A stretch of DNA of 64,000 nt from an uncultured Bacteroidales bacterium. GTDB taxonomy: Bacteria > Bacteroidota > Bacteroidia > Bacteroidales > Paludibacteraceae. This document shows positions 41,192 through 49,971 of this stretch, piece by piece (position 1 is the first letter of the stretch; each line of letters begins with the position of its first letter). A program made the position numbers and the translations under genes. The DNA is taken from positions 158,894 through 222,893 of the forward strand of contig CAKUYO010000001.1 in assembly GCA_934716995.1 (NCBI GenBank), given 5' to 3'. The notes beneath the pieces were generated by a model. The model was not told where the DNA came from. It saw nothing but the letters and a program-made list of their open reading frames with translations, and did not search any database.

Positions 41192-44161
41192 TTATTTGAG
41201 GTTAAGGGTGATACCGAGTGCCAGTTGGGTAGCCGTAGGGTAAGCGCTCGACGAATCGACACCCGGGGTGATACCCGTCTGGGTTACGATAGCCGGGTCG
41301 TTGCCCGAGTACTTGGTGATAGTGGCTATATTTTTGGCGGTAACATAGATACGCATATTTTGGAAATACTTGGCAGACGGCACCACGACATTGTAGCCGA
41401 TAGTGATATTGTCCAACTTGAAGTAGTCGCCGCGCTCGAGGAAATAACTCGAGATAACACCGCCGTGGCTCTTCACGCCGTCATTGCCCAGATAAGCGGA
41501 ACGGAGTACGTTGTCGGTACCGCAACCCTGCAAGCCCATACCATATTTGCGGGCATTGTAGATGTCGAAGTCGAACGCCCCGCGCCACATCATAGAGAAA
41601 TCCCAGTTCTTGTAGGTCCAGGTGTTGTTCCACGAGAGGAAATGCTTGGGTGCGCCGTTGCCGATATAGCGTTTCCAACTGAGGTCAGCCTGGCTGGCGA
41701 GTTGCGCATTGCCCTCGTTGTCCAATACCAGGAGGTTGCCGTTCTCGTCCGCGCCTGCGGCTTCATAGCCGTAGAACTGACCAATCTCGCCGCCCTCTTC
41801 CACGCGGAAATAGTACTCGTTGGTACCCACACCCGCTTTCTGGTAGAGTTCGAGGTAGTCGGCTTTATAGACATCGGAGGAGAGTTTGCTCAGCACGGTC
41901 TTGCCCCAACTGTAGTTGATATTCATATTCCAGAGGAAATCCTTACGCTTGATGACATCGCCGTTCAGTACGACCTCGACACCCTGGTTGGTAACCGTAC
42001 CGACATTGACGAGGATCTTGTTATATACGAAAGGAGGCTGGGGCGCAGAGTAGTTGTAGAGCAGGTCTTGCGACTGGCGGTTGTAGTACTCCACGCTACC
42101 GCGGAGGCGTCCCCACAAGTCGAAATCCACGCCGACATTGAGTGCGGCATTCTTCTCCCATTGCAGGTTCGGGTTGCTGTTGGCGGTAGGCGCATAGCCC
42201 ACTACCCATTCGCCGTCCATAAAATAACTGTCCTTGGTGCCGTAGGTAGCCATCGACTGATAGGGGTCGAAGTCGGAACGCCCGGTCAGACCGTACGACA
42301 CACGGGGTTTGAGGCTGCGGAGCGTCTCCTTGGCGGGAGCGGCGAAGTCGCAACTCATAATCTCCCATGCCAGCGAAGCGGACGGGAAATCACCCCACTT
42401 GTTGTTGGCACCGAACTTGGTGCTGCCCTCGCGGCGGTAACTGACCGACGCAAAAAGCATATCCTTGTAGTTGTAGTTGATACGTCCGAAGAAACCGATC
42501 AGCGTCGCCTCGTTCATATAACTGCTCATGCTTGCCAGCCCCTTGGTCAGGTACGATCCCGCACCGATATTGTTCCAGAGGGTGTTATCGTAAGAGAAAT
42601 CGCGGTTCTGCTCATACATCTGCTCATAGATACTGCGCTCCCAACTGTAGCCTACAACGGCTTTCAGGTCGTGGTCGCCATAGTGCATACCGTAGTTGGC
42701 AAGCCATTCCACGCGGTGGGTCTGCCATTTTTGGTATTGCAGCGTAGCCGTACCGCGCACACCGTCCCAGTAACTGCTGTTGGCTTTCGACGAAGCATAG
42801 GTGTCCGATTTGAGGTCGTTGTACTGCAGCGCATAATTGACGTTGGTCGAGATATTATGGTGCTCGTTGTGCCAGATATTGTATTTCAAATCCACATTGC
42901 CGAGCAGGTACATACGCTTGCCCTGGCTCTTGGTCTCTTTGAGCCGCGTTACAGGGTTGACCGCACCCGTTACATTGGTAGGCTGGTAGTAGGACCCGTC
43001 CGCATTATAGACCGGCATCGTAGGGTTGAGTTGCAGGGCGTTGTCCACCTGGTCGTCTGCGCCCCATGTCTCGTTCACGCGTCTGCCCGACAGGCTTCCC
43101 GACAGCACCAGATGGTCGCCGAGAAATTTCTGCTCGGCGGCAAAACGACCGCCGTACTCGCGGCGTGCGCTGACGATATCCAGACCCTTGGCATCCTTGA
43201 AGTTGAACGAAGCGGCATAATAGCCGTGGTTGGTAGCGCCGTTGATAGAGACATACTGGTTGATGTCGTAGGTGGCAGGCTTGATGATCTCGTCGTACCA
43301 GTTGGTCTCCGCACCATAGTCCGTACCGCGGCGGCTGCGGCGGAACTCGTCCGCGGAAAGCACGTCGGGGTGCGCATTGGCGATGTTGCAATCGAAATAG
43401 GAGTCGTAGGTTACGGTGAACTTGCCCGCCTCGTTGCCCGCACCTTTCTTGGTGGTAACGAGGATAACGCCGTTCGCGCCGCGCGTACCATAGATAGCAG
43501 CGGAACCCGCATCTTTCAGTACGGTAATCGACTCGATGTCCTGTGCGGCGATATTGCGGATGTCGCCACCTGCTATACCGTCGATGACCACCAACGGGCT
43601 GTTGCTTGCCGTCAGACTGCCCGCACCGCGGATCTGCAAGTCGCTGCTGGAGTTAGGGTTGGCGGCTGCGGAAGTAACCACATTCAGACCGGCGACCTTG
43701 CCGTTGAGCATCTCCATCGGGTTGTTCATCGCACCGCGGTTGAAGTCTTTGGCTTCCACCTGTACGATGGACGAGGAGACCTCTTTTTTGGAGAGGCTTC
43801 CGTAGCCGATGACGACCACCTGGTCGAGCATGTGGCTTTCGTCTTCGAGGGTAACATCCACGTTGCTACGCCCGTTGACAGCAATGGTTTGGGTAGTGTA
43901 GCCGACATACGAGAACACCAACTTGGCGGTAGCGGCTACGTTTTGGAGAAGATAATGCCCATTAAAGTCGGTAATGGTACCCGTGTTGGTGCCTTCCACC
44001 ATGACGGAGGCACCGATGAGAGGTTCGTTCTGAGCGTCTTTTACGATACCCTCAACGGCTTGCAAAGACTTCGCCTGTGCCCAAATCTGCACGGGGGGGG
44101 TAGCGAACAAAGCAAGCAAAATCAAAATACACACATTCGCAAGGAGAGCATGTTTTTTCAT
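41192..44161 (-). CDS. SusC-like TonB-dependent transporter of the starch PUL
   Basis: A 989-residue outer-membrane importer. The signal peptide is followed by a carboxypeptidase-like domain (GIVKDAQNEPLIGASVMVEG), the TonB-box/plug region (VVVIGYGSLSKKEVSSSIVQ; PLVVIDGIAGGDIRNIAAQD; GTRGANGVILVTTKKG) and a 22-strand barrel ending in LALGITLNLK. It imports oligosaccharides bound by the SusD partner. The assignment to starch rests on the CBM26 and GH13 genes downstream. Promoter at 44248-44279 on the minus strand. Confidence 0.95.
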   Translation of the reverse strand: MKKHALLANVCILILLALFATPPVQIWAQAKSLQAVEGIVKDAQNEPLIGASVMVEGTNTGTITDFNGHYLLQNVAATAKLVFSYVGYTTQTIAVNGRSNVDVTLEDESHMLDQVVVIGYGSLSKKEVSSSIVQVEAKDFNRGAMNNPMEMLNGKVAGLNVVTSAAANPNSSSDLQIRGAGSLTASNSPLVVIDGIAGGDIRNIAAQDIESITVLKDAGSAAIYGTRGANGVILVTTKKGAGNEAGKFTVTYDSYFDCNIANAHPDVLSADEFRRSRRGTDYGAETNWYDEIIKPATYDINQYVSINGATNHGYYAASFNFKDAKGLDIVSARREYGGRFAAEQKFLGDHLVLSGSLSGRRVNETWGADDQVDNALQLNPTMPVYNADGSYYQPTNVTGAVNPVTRLKETKSQGKRMYLLGNVDLKYNIWHNEHHNISTNVNYALQYNDLKSDTYASSKANSSYWDGVRGTATLQYQKWQTHRVEWLANYGMHYGDHDLKAVVGYSWERSIYEQMYEQNRDFSYDNTLWNNIGAGSYLTKGLASMSSYMNEATLIGFFGRINYNYKDMLFASVSYRREGSTKFGANNKWGDFPSASLAWEIMSCDFAAPAKETLRSLKPRVSYGLTGRSDFDPYQSMATYGTKDSYFMDGEWVVGYAPTANSNPNLQWEKNAALNVGVDFDLWGRLRGSVEYYNRQSQDLLYNYSAPQPPFVYNKILVNVGTVTNQGVEVVLNGDVIKRKDFLWNMNINYSWGKTVLSKLSSDVYKADYLELYQKAGVGTNEYYFRVEEGGEIGQFYGYEAAGADENGNLLVLDNEGNAQLASQADLSWKRYIGNGAPKHFLSWNNTWTYKNWDFSMMWRGAFDFDIYNARKYGMGLQGCGTDNVLRSAYLGNDGVKSHGGVISSYFLERGDYFKLDNITIGYNVVVPSAKYFQNMRIYVTAKNIATITKYSGNDPAIVTQTGITPGVDSSSAYPTATQLALGITLNLK

Positions 44162-44247
44162 GTTGATTTGTTTTAGTAGGTTAGTAATTAGCGGTTGCCA
44201 CTATACACGTCGGGTAACGGCAACCGGCTTGTTTCTAAAATCGGTTG

Positions 44248-44279
44248 CAAAATTACGGCAAATCGTATATACGCACAAT
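44248..44279 (-). promoter_or_regulatory. Bacteroidota promoter of the starch PUL operon
   Basis: Minus-strand ATTG (44279-44276), 20 bp, TAATTTTG (44255-44248). The site should be the target of the SusR-like regulator encoded next door; no operator was identified. Confidence 0.6.
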
Positions 44280-44416
44280 GTATATAGATTTTTTCTAAAT
44301 AATTATCGATTGAAATAAAAATTGAACAGACTGACAATCATTCTGTTATATATTTCTACAAGTATCGTTTTATCTAAACGATTTTATAGGCATATTCAGC
44401 GTGTTTTTATAGGAAA

Positions 44417-45997
44417 TCAATGCTTTTTGCCCGCCGCAAAAGAAGGGATGAGCATCAGACGGCGGAAAAACTCGTCGTTGGAGAGGTCGGATCTGCCCTT
44501 TACTTTGGTTTTGTAGGTATAGATGGTAGTGATGTTATAGTCCAGCACCTGTGCAATGACCTCGCTATGGGTTACGCCGAGACGCAGAAGTGCAAATATA
44601 CGCAGTTCGGTATTGAGCAGTTCGTTCTTCTTGACAACAATCTGTTCCCCTGGGCGCAGCAACGCATTGAAATCGGCGACGAAAGTGGGGAATATACCGA
44701 GGAACATCTCGTCGAAACGCTTGTAGAACTCCTCGCGCTGGCGGTGGGCATCCGCATTCTTCGGGATGGTAAGAATATCGTCGTACCGCTTTTCCTGAAT
44801 ACGCTTGCGCACCATCTGCTGGTAGCGTTCCATCTCGCCGAGATACTGCGACTGCCAGCATAGTGCCGTACCGATATACTCCTCTTTGAGGCGGTTTGCC
44901 ACCAACAGACTGCTGTTCATTCCCTCGATAGTGGCACGCGCGGCGCGTATCTGGCGCATACGGCGGTAGAGCAGAAACACGGCTGCCAGCGTAATGAGCA
45001 GGAATACAAACGAGACAATCACCCACCCCAGGATACGGCGGTTCTGACTTTGCAAGAGTTTGGCATTCTCGGCATCGATGATAGGCAGGATCTGCATCAG
45101 TTCCATCTCGCGATGGCGCGCCCCGTAGAACTCGGCATCCTCTTTGGCTTCGCGTATATACCTGGCAGCCGGCGAGAGGTTGCCGTCCTCATAGAGCGTC
45201 TGCGCCACACGGCGCAGGGAGATAGTCTCTTTGGTACTGCTCCTGATATCGGCAACGGCAGAAAGGATATTATAGTGCATCATCATATTGCGGTCGCCCA
45301 TCTGTTGGTAGGCGAAGGCAATGGAAGAGTATGCCACAGCGGTATCGTGCGGCGAAGCGGCACTGCTCTTGAGGGAACGCCGGTGGTGGGTGATAGAACC
45401 GGTCCAGTCACCCTCAAACTCGGCTACAGCAGCCATACAATAGTTGTAGAGAAACGTATCTTTCGGGGTAAGCAATGCGGTGGCTTGTTCGTAATTCCGC
45501 CGCTGCTCGGCGTGATAGGCGGTAGCGTACTTGTCGCCCGAATAGACCGCCAGATCCAGCATCAAACGGGCGGAGATGATATAATAATTGACACGTCCGA
45601 GAGTGTCTTCGGCGGGAATATGTATGGATTGCAGCAGGTCGTACCCCTCCTTGAAAAGCCCCGCCGACAGGAGAGCAAACACCTGGTCGCATTGGGCTTC
45701 GTATAGTTGGCGGGTGTCTCCGCTCTGCTCGGCATACTGCACCAGCAAATCCGCATAGTGCTTGCCCTGATCATAGTTGTACGATTTGTACTCGTCGAAC
45801 AGTTGCTGCACAGTGGAAAAATCAAGCGGATGCCGTGCTTCCAGCGTGTGTATGCGTTCCTCTTTCTGGCGGTCGAATTGCTGTTTCTGCGCGAGGGTGT
45901 TGTCTAATAGGCGCAAATCGTCCTGCAATGCGGCGCACAGGGGCTGTACCGCAAGGCACCAGACCGCACACAGCACAGCAAAAATATGATCTTTCAT
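44417..45997 (-). CDS. SusR-like membrane sensor-regulator (TPR-like, DUF6377 type)
   Basis: A 526-residue protein: signal peptide, a periplasmic helical TPR-like region (~25-320), one transmembrane helix (~322-345, ILGWVIVSFVFLLITLAAVF), a coiled coil, then a cytoplasmic C-terminal domain ending with a LuxR-like helix-turn-helix (ELRIFALLRLGVTHSEVIAQ, VLDYNITTIYTYKTKVKGRS). This matches SusR of Bacteroides, which senses maltose-type sugars and activates the sus operon. It stands upstream of, and in line with, the starch susC, with its own promoter (46020-46051). Its neighbour on the other side is the pectin PUL. Confidence 0.88.
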   Translation of the reverse strand: MKDHIFAVLCAVWCLAVQPLCAALQDDLRLLDNTLAQKQQFDRQKEERIHTLEARHPLDFSTVQQLFDEYKSYNYDQGKHYADLLVQYAEQSGDTRQLYEAQCDQVFALLSAGLFKEGYDLLQSIHIPAEDTLGRVNYYIISARLMLDLAVYSGDKYATAYHAEQRRNYEQATALLTPKDTFLYNYCMAAVAEFEGDWTGSITHHRRSLKSSAASPHDTAVAYSSIAFAYQQMGDRNMMMHYNILSAVADIRSSTKETISLRRVAQTLYEDGNLSPAARYIREAKEDAEFYGARHREMELMQILPIIDAENAKLLQSQNRRILGWVIVSFVFLLITLAAVFLLYRRMRQIRAARATIEGMNSSLLVANRLKEEYIGTALCWQSQYLGEMERYQQMVRKRIQEKRYDDILTIPKNADAHRQREEFYKRFDEMFLGIFPTFVADFNALLRPGEQIVVKKNELLNTELRIFALLRLGVTHSEVIAQVLDYNITTIYTYKTKVKGRSDLSNDEFFRRLMLIPSFAAGKKH

Positions 45998-46019
45998 AGG
46001 TTTTTCGTCAAATTATCTG

Positions 46020-46051
46020 CAAAGATACAAAGAATAAGCGGAATGTACAAA
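46020..46051 (-). promoter_or_regulatory. Bacteroidota promoter of the susR-like gene
   Basis: Minus-strand TTTG (46051-46048), 20 bp, TATCTTTG (46027-46020); full consensus. Confidence 0.8.
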
Positions 46052-46088
46052 CATGCAAAAAATATACAGTTTATACATTCCTGTATTT

Positions 46089-46139
46089 CATAATACCGTT
46101 TACGTAGAAAAGACGTAGAAAGGACGTAGAAAGAATGGG
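46089..46139. repeat. Dispersed 51 bp repeat, copy 2
   Basis: 49 of 51 positions agree with 29120-29170; ACGTAGAAA units in near tandem. Confidence 0.8.
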
Positions 46140-46211
46140 GGGCTATAATGGTTTTTATGCACTTGTTTATGCAATGTCTCCTGCCGGGGTAAACACCGCA
46201 TAAAAACCTAT

Positions 46212-46317
46212 CCCGTTGCCGTGTACTTTAAGGAGTTCTACTCAGCCCACTGGGCTTCGTGTCGCTTCGGCGCTCAGTGTGCTATGCACACCCGCCTTAC
46301 GCTTCACGTTGCCGTAA
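46212..46317. repeat. Dispersed 106 bp repeat, copy 2
   Basis: Same length and orientation as 3388-3493, 8 differences. AGCCCACTGGGCT is a perfect inverted repeat in this copy. Confidence 0.8.
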
Positions 46318-46411
46318 TTTTGTAGTATGAGGTGTGGGAATATTCTGCTATTTGAGGAGAATGTTCTCCCGATTGTGTCAATTTTTACACATCGCATTGC
46401 TTATTCCGTTG

Positions 46412-46419
46412 TATCTTTG
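46412..46419 (+). promoter_or_regulatory. -7 box (TATCTTTG) likely serving the pectin PUL
   Basis: TATCTTTG followed by GCACCC, but no TTTG at the expected -33 position, so the promoter may need an activator. It would leave a ~110 nt leader before susC. Confidence 0.5.
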
Positions 46420-46536
46420 CACCCGATTTAGTAATATAATGCGTAATGCACAATGCATAATGCGTAATGAACCAAAGCAAATACCTCTATACAGAAACAA
46501 AATACCCATACTAATACACAATCAATCAAACTCTTT

Positions 46537-49500
46537 ATGAAATTGAAATTCAACGTATTCCGCAGCATAGTGCTGTCTGCTTTGCTCCTTGCGGGCGTGG
46601 CAGCCGAAGCACGTATCATCAGCGGAACGGTAACAGACCAGACCGGCGAGACCATTATCTCGGCGTCGGTGGTTGTCAAGGGTACTACGATTGGTACCGT
46701 AACGGATTTTGACGGCAACTACTCGTTAGACGTACCCGACGATGCCACGACCCTGGTTTTCTCGTACATCGGTCTGAAAACACAGGAAATCGACATCACG
46801 GGAAACGTTATCAATGTGGTACTCAAAGAGGACAGCGAAGTACTTGACGAGGTGGTGGTAACCGGCTACGGCACAACCAAGAAACGCGACGTGGTTACCT
46901 CGGTAGCGAGTGTGAACGCCGAGCAACTGAAAGACATCCCTGTAACGAGTGCCGCCGAGGCATTGCAGGGCAAATTGTCGGGTGTGAGCGTAACGACCAC
47001 CGAGGGAAGCCCTGATGCAGACGTCAAGATCCGTGTGCGCGGCGGAACGTCGCTTACGCAGTCGAATGACCCGCTTTACATCGTGGACGGGTTCCCTGTC
47101 TCAAGTATTGCCGATATTGCGCCGAGCGACATCGCCTCGATGGACGTACTGAAAGACGCTGCCGCCACGGCTATCTACGGTGCGCAGGGTGCCAACGGCG
47201 TTATCATCATCACTACGAAAGATGCCGATTCGAGCGAAGAGGACAAGATGACTTTCCATGTGGACTATAGCGGGTATGTAGGTTGGAAAACCATAGCCAA
47301 GAAATATGATGTACTTGATCCCGAGGAATTTGCGCTGATGCAATACGAATGGGCATACCAGAAAGACAAGAGTTTGTCCGGGTTGCGCAGCAATTTCTAC
47401 GCCTATTTCGACAAACTGTACAATAGTACAAAGTATAAGACCGACGATGAGATTGAAAACACCAACATCAGCGACTTGCTTGCCGAATACAAAGATCCCG
47501 GGCAGCATCCGTTCATTGACTGGCAAGACCAGACATTCGGTCGCACGGGGTTTGCTTCCAACCAGTCGGTGAGCGTGAGCGGCGGCAACAAGAACGCTAA
47601 TTTCAACTTGAGTTACAACCGCATAGACGACAAAGCCATTATGGAACAGTCGGACTATGTGCGCAACAACCTGAGTCTGAAAGCAAAATTCAAACCCTTC
47701 AAGAATTTCACGGTCGGCTTTACAGCGCGTTATACCAACACGGGTGTCCTGGGTGCCGGTTCCAATGCCATCAAGGACAATGGTACTGCCACAGAGTCCC
47801 GCTTGCGCAACTGCGTGGTTTACACACCTACTACACTATTGAGCAAGGATTCCGGGGAGGGGGACGAAGACGAAACGTTCGGCTCGCTCTACGACCCGCT
47901 GACCACTATCCGCGACAACTACAAATACAAGACGGACAACAAGTGGAATATGCAGGGCTATATGAGTTACAAGTTCGCCAAGCACTTCACCGCCCGTGTG
48001 GAATTGGGCTATGAGAGCCGCGACATTCTGACCAACCGCTACTATGGACCTACCACCTATTTCGCCCGCAATACGGGTCGCCCGGGCGTTGCAAGCGGTA
48101 CGGCACAACTGCAAGTGGACAAGGAGAAGACCTCCACACTGCGTAACGCCAACACGCTGGAGTGGAAGCAGACCTTCAATACATCGCACAATGTAAGCCT
48201 GTTGGTGGGCGAAGAGACCATCCTGCGCAAAGGGGAAACCAACACCCAGCGCGGTTTCGGATACAATGGGCAGTATGATGTTCTTAACGGCGAGATTTTC
48301 AACTATCTGGGACAAGCATCCTATATGGAAATCAGCAATTATGTCAATCCGAAAGACAACCAGTTGTCGTTCTTTGCGCGTGCGAACTATGATTACAAAG
48401 GTCGCTACTACCTGACCGCCACATTCCGTGCCGACTGCTCCACACGCTTCGAGAAAGAAAACCAGTGGGGCTATTTCCCCTCGGCGGCAGCGGCATGGCG
48501 TATGTCAGATGAGCCTTGGATGGAAGGTGCACAAGACTGGATGTCGAACTGGAAATGGCGTTTGAGTTATGGTATGGCGGGTAATAACAACGTTGATTTG
48601 GGTTATCTGCACCAGGATTTCCTGTCGCGCCAGATGACCTATTTCGACCTTGGTAACGGTTCTACCAGCAATATCCTTGTAGTAGGCGGTTCGGATAAGA
48701 TCGCCAGCAACCCGCACCTGAAATGGGAGACGACCACCACCCGCGACTTCGGTTTCGACTACGGCTTCTTCCGCGACCGTCTGTCGGGTACGGTAGACCT
48801 CTATTGGAATACAACCAAAGACTTGATTATCCGCCAGACTCTGCCCGCACGCTACAACTACCAGTACCAGAATATCGGTTCTACGCGCAATATGGGTATG
48901 GAGTTTTCTATCAAGGGTGTGATTTTGGACAAGCGTTCCAAAAACCTGAGTTACAACCTGTCGGTAGATGCCAATATCGCTTTCAACCGCACCCGCGTAA
49001 TGGACCTGGGTAATGTCAGTTCGCTCAGCGCACAGACCAGTTGTTTCGGATCGTCGGAGTATCTGACGCTGGCGGAGTTCCTTGTAGAAGTAGGGCAACC
49101 GGTAGGCAACGTAGTGGGGTATGAGACCGACGGTTATTATACCGCAGCCGACTTTGTAAGTTACATTCCCGGCACCAATACATGGGGATTGGCAGACGGA
49201 GTGGCAAACTACGGCGACGGTTTCCTGACCAATCAGCCTGTACCGGGTGCCATCAAGTTCAAAGACCAGAACGGGGACGGTGTGATTGACGAAAAAGACA
49301 AAGTGGTTCTCGGCAACACCGTACCTACCCATACCGGCGGTTTCAACATCAATTTCAACATCGGTGGCGACAAATGGGGACGTTTTGACCTCGCAGCCAA
49401 CTTCACATTCTCGTTTGGCAACAAGATTCTGAACTTGAGCAATATGGAGTACACCACGGTAACGGAGAAGACCAAGATGCGCAACCTCGTTTCGTCGATG

Positions 49501-49950
49501 GCATACAGCAACCGCTACTCGCTGTTCTCCGAACAAGGGCAGTATATGCCGGAAGTATTGGCTACCTCGGGCTTTGTATTTGGCGATGCCTACACCGAGA
49601 TGGCAAACCAACTGGATCAGATGAATACCGAGAAAGGGGCAACCACCCACTCTCCTATTATGTCGCACTACGTAGTTACCGATCAGCACCTTGAGGACGG
49701 TTCTTTCTTGCGTCTGAACCAACTCACTTTGGGCTACTCGCTTCCGAAAGACTGGATGACCAAATCGAAGGTAATCAATAATATCCGCGTATATGTACAG
49801 GGTACCAATCTCTTCTGCGCTACCAAGTACAGCGGTCTCGACCCCGAAGTGGATACCCGCTCGTCGAAGAATCCGCTTACTCCCGGTGTAGATTTCTCCG
49901 CTTACCCCAAGAGTCGCGGTATCAATATCGGTATGAACATTCAATTCTAA
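46537..49950 (+). CDS. SusC-like TonB-dependent transporter of the pectin PUL
   Basis: A 1137-residue outer-membrane importer. Signal peptide (~1-25), carboxypeptidase-like domain (GTVTDQTGETIISASVVVKG), plug (LDEVVVTGYGTTKKRDVVTS; DPLYIVDGFPVSSIADIAPS; YGAQGANGVIIITTKD) and barrel ending GINIGMNIQF. It pairs with the SusD 21 bp downstream. The lyase and polygalacturonase that follow suggest oligogalacturonides as cargo. Confidence 0.95.
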   Translation: MKLKFNVFRSIVLSALLLAGVAAEARIISGTVTDQTGETIISASVVVKGTTIGTVTDFDGNYSLDVPDDATTLVFSYIGLKTQEIDITGNVINVVLKEDSEVLDEVVVTGYGTTKKRDVVTSVASVNAEQLKDIPVTSAAEALQGKLSGVSVTTTEGSPDADVKIRVRGGTSLTQSNDPLYIVDGFPVSSIADIAPSDIASMDVLKDAAATAIYGAQGANGVIIITTKDADSSEEDKMTFHVDYSGYVGWKTIAKKYDVLDPEEFALMQYEWAYQKDKSLSGLRSNFYAYFDKLYNSTKYKTDDEIENTNISDLLAEYKDPGQHPFIDWQDQTFGRTGFASNQSVSVSGGNKNANFNLSYNRIDDKAIMEQSDYVRNNLSLKAKFKPFKNFTVGFTARYTNTGVLGAGSNAIKDNGTATESRLRNCVVYTPTTLLSKDSGEGDEDETFGSLYDPLTTIRDNYKYKTDNKWNMQGYMSYKFAKHFTARVELGYESRDILTNRYYGPTTYFARNTGRPGVASGTAQLQVDKEKTSTLRNANTLEWKQTFNTSHNVSLLVGEETILRKGETNTQRGFGYNGQYDVLNGEIFNYLGQASYMEISNYVNPKDNQLSFFARANYDYKGRYYLTATFRADCSTRFEKENQWGYFPSAAAAWRMSDEPWMEGAQDWMSNWKWRLSYGMAGNNNVDLGYLHQDFLSRQMTYFDLGNGSTSNILVVGGSDKIASNPHLKWETTTTRDFGFDYGFFRDRLSGTVDLYWNTTKDLIIRQTLPARYNYQYQNIGSTRNMGMEFSIKGVILDKRSKNLSYNLSVDANIAFNRTRVMDLGNVSSLSAQTSCFGSSEYLTLAEFLVEVGQPVGNVVGYETDGYYTAADFVSYIPGTNTWGLADGVANYGDGFLTNQPVPGAIKFKDQNGDGVIDEKDKVVLGNTVPTHTGGFNINFNIGGDKWGRFDLAANFTFSFGNKILNLSNMEYTTVTEKTKMRNLVSSMAYSNRYSLFSEQGQYMPEVLATSGFVFGDAYTEMANQLDQMNTEKGATTHSPIMSHYVVTDQHLEDGSFLRLNQLTLGYSLPKDWMTKSKVINNIRVYVQGTNLFCATKYSGLDPEVDTRSSKNPLTPGVDFSAYPKSRGINIGMNIQF

Positions 49951-49971
49951 TCACACAGCATATAAGAAGAT

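Larger units (their letters stand above)
45998..46536. other. Divergent region between the starch and pectin PULs
   Basis: 539 bp containing the susR-like promoter (46020-46051), a 51 bp repeat (46089-46139), a 106 bp repeat (46212-46317), a probable -7 box for the pectin susC (46412-46419) and TAATGCA heptamers (46436-46470). No gene was seen. Confidence 0.65.
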
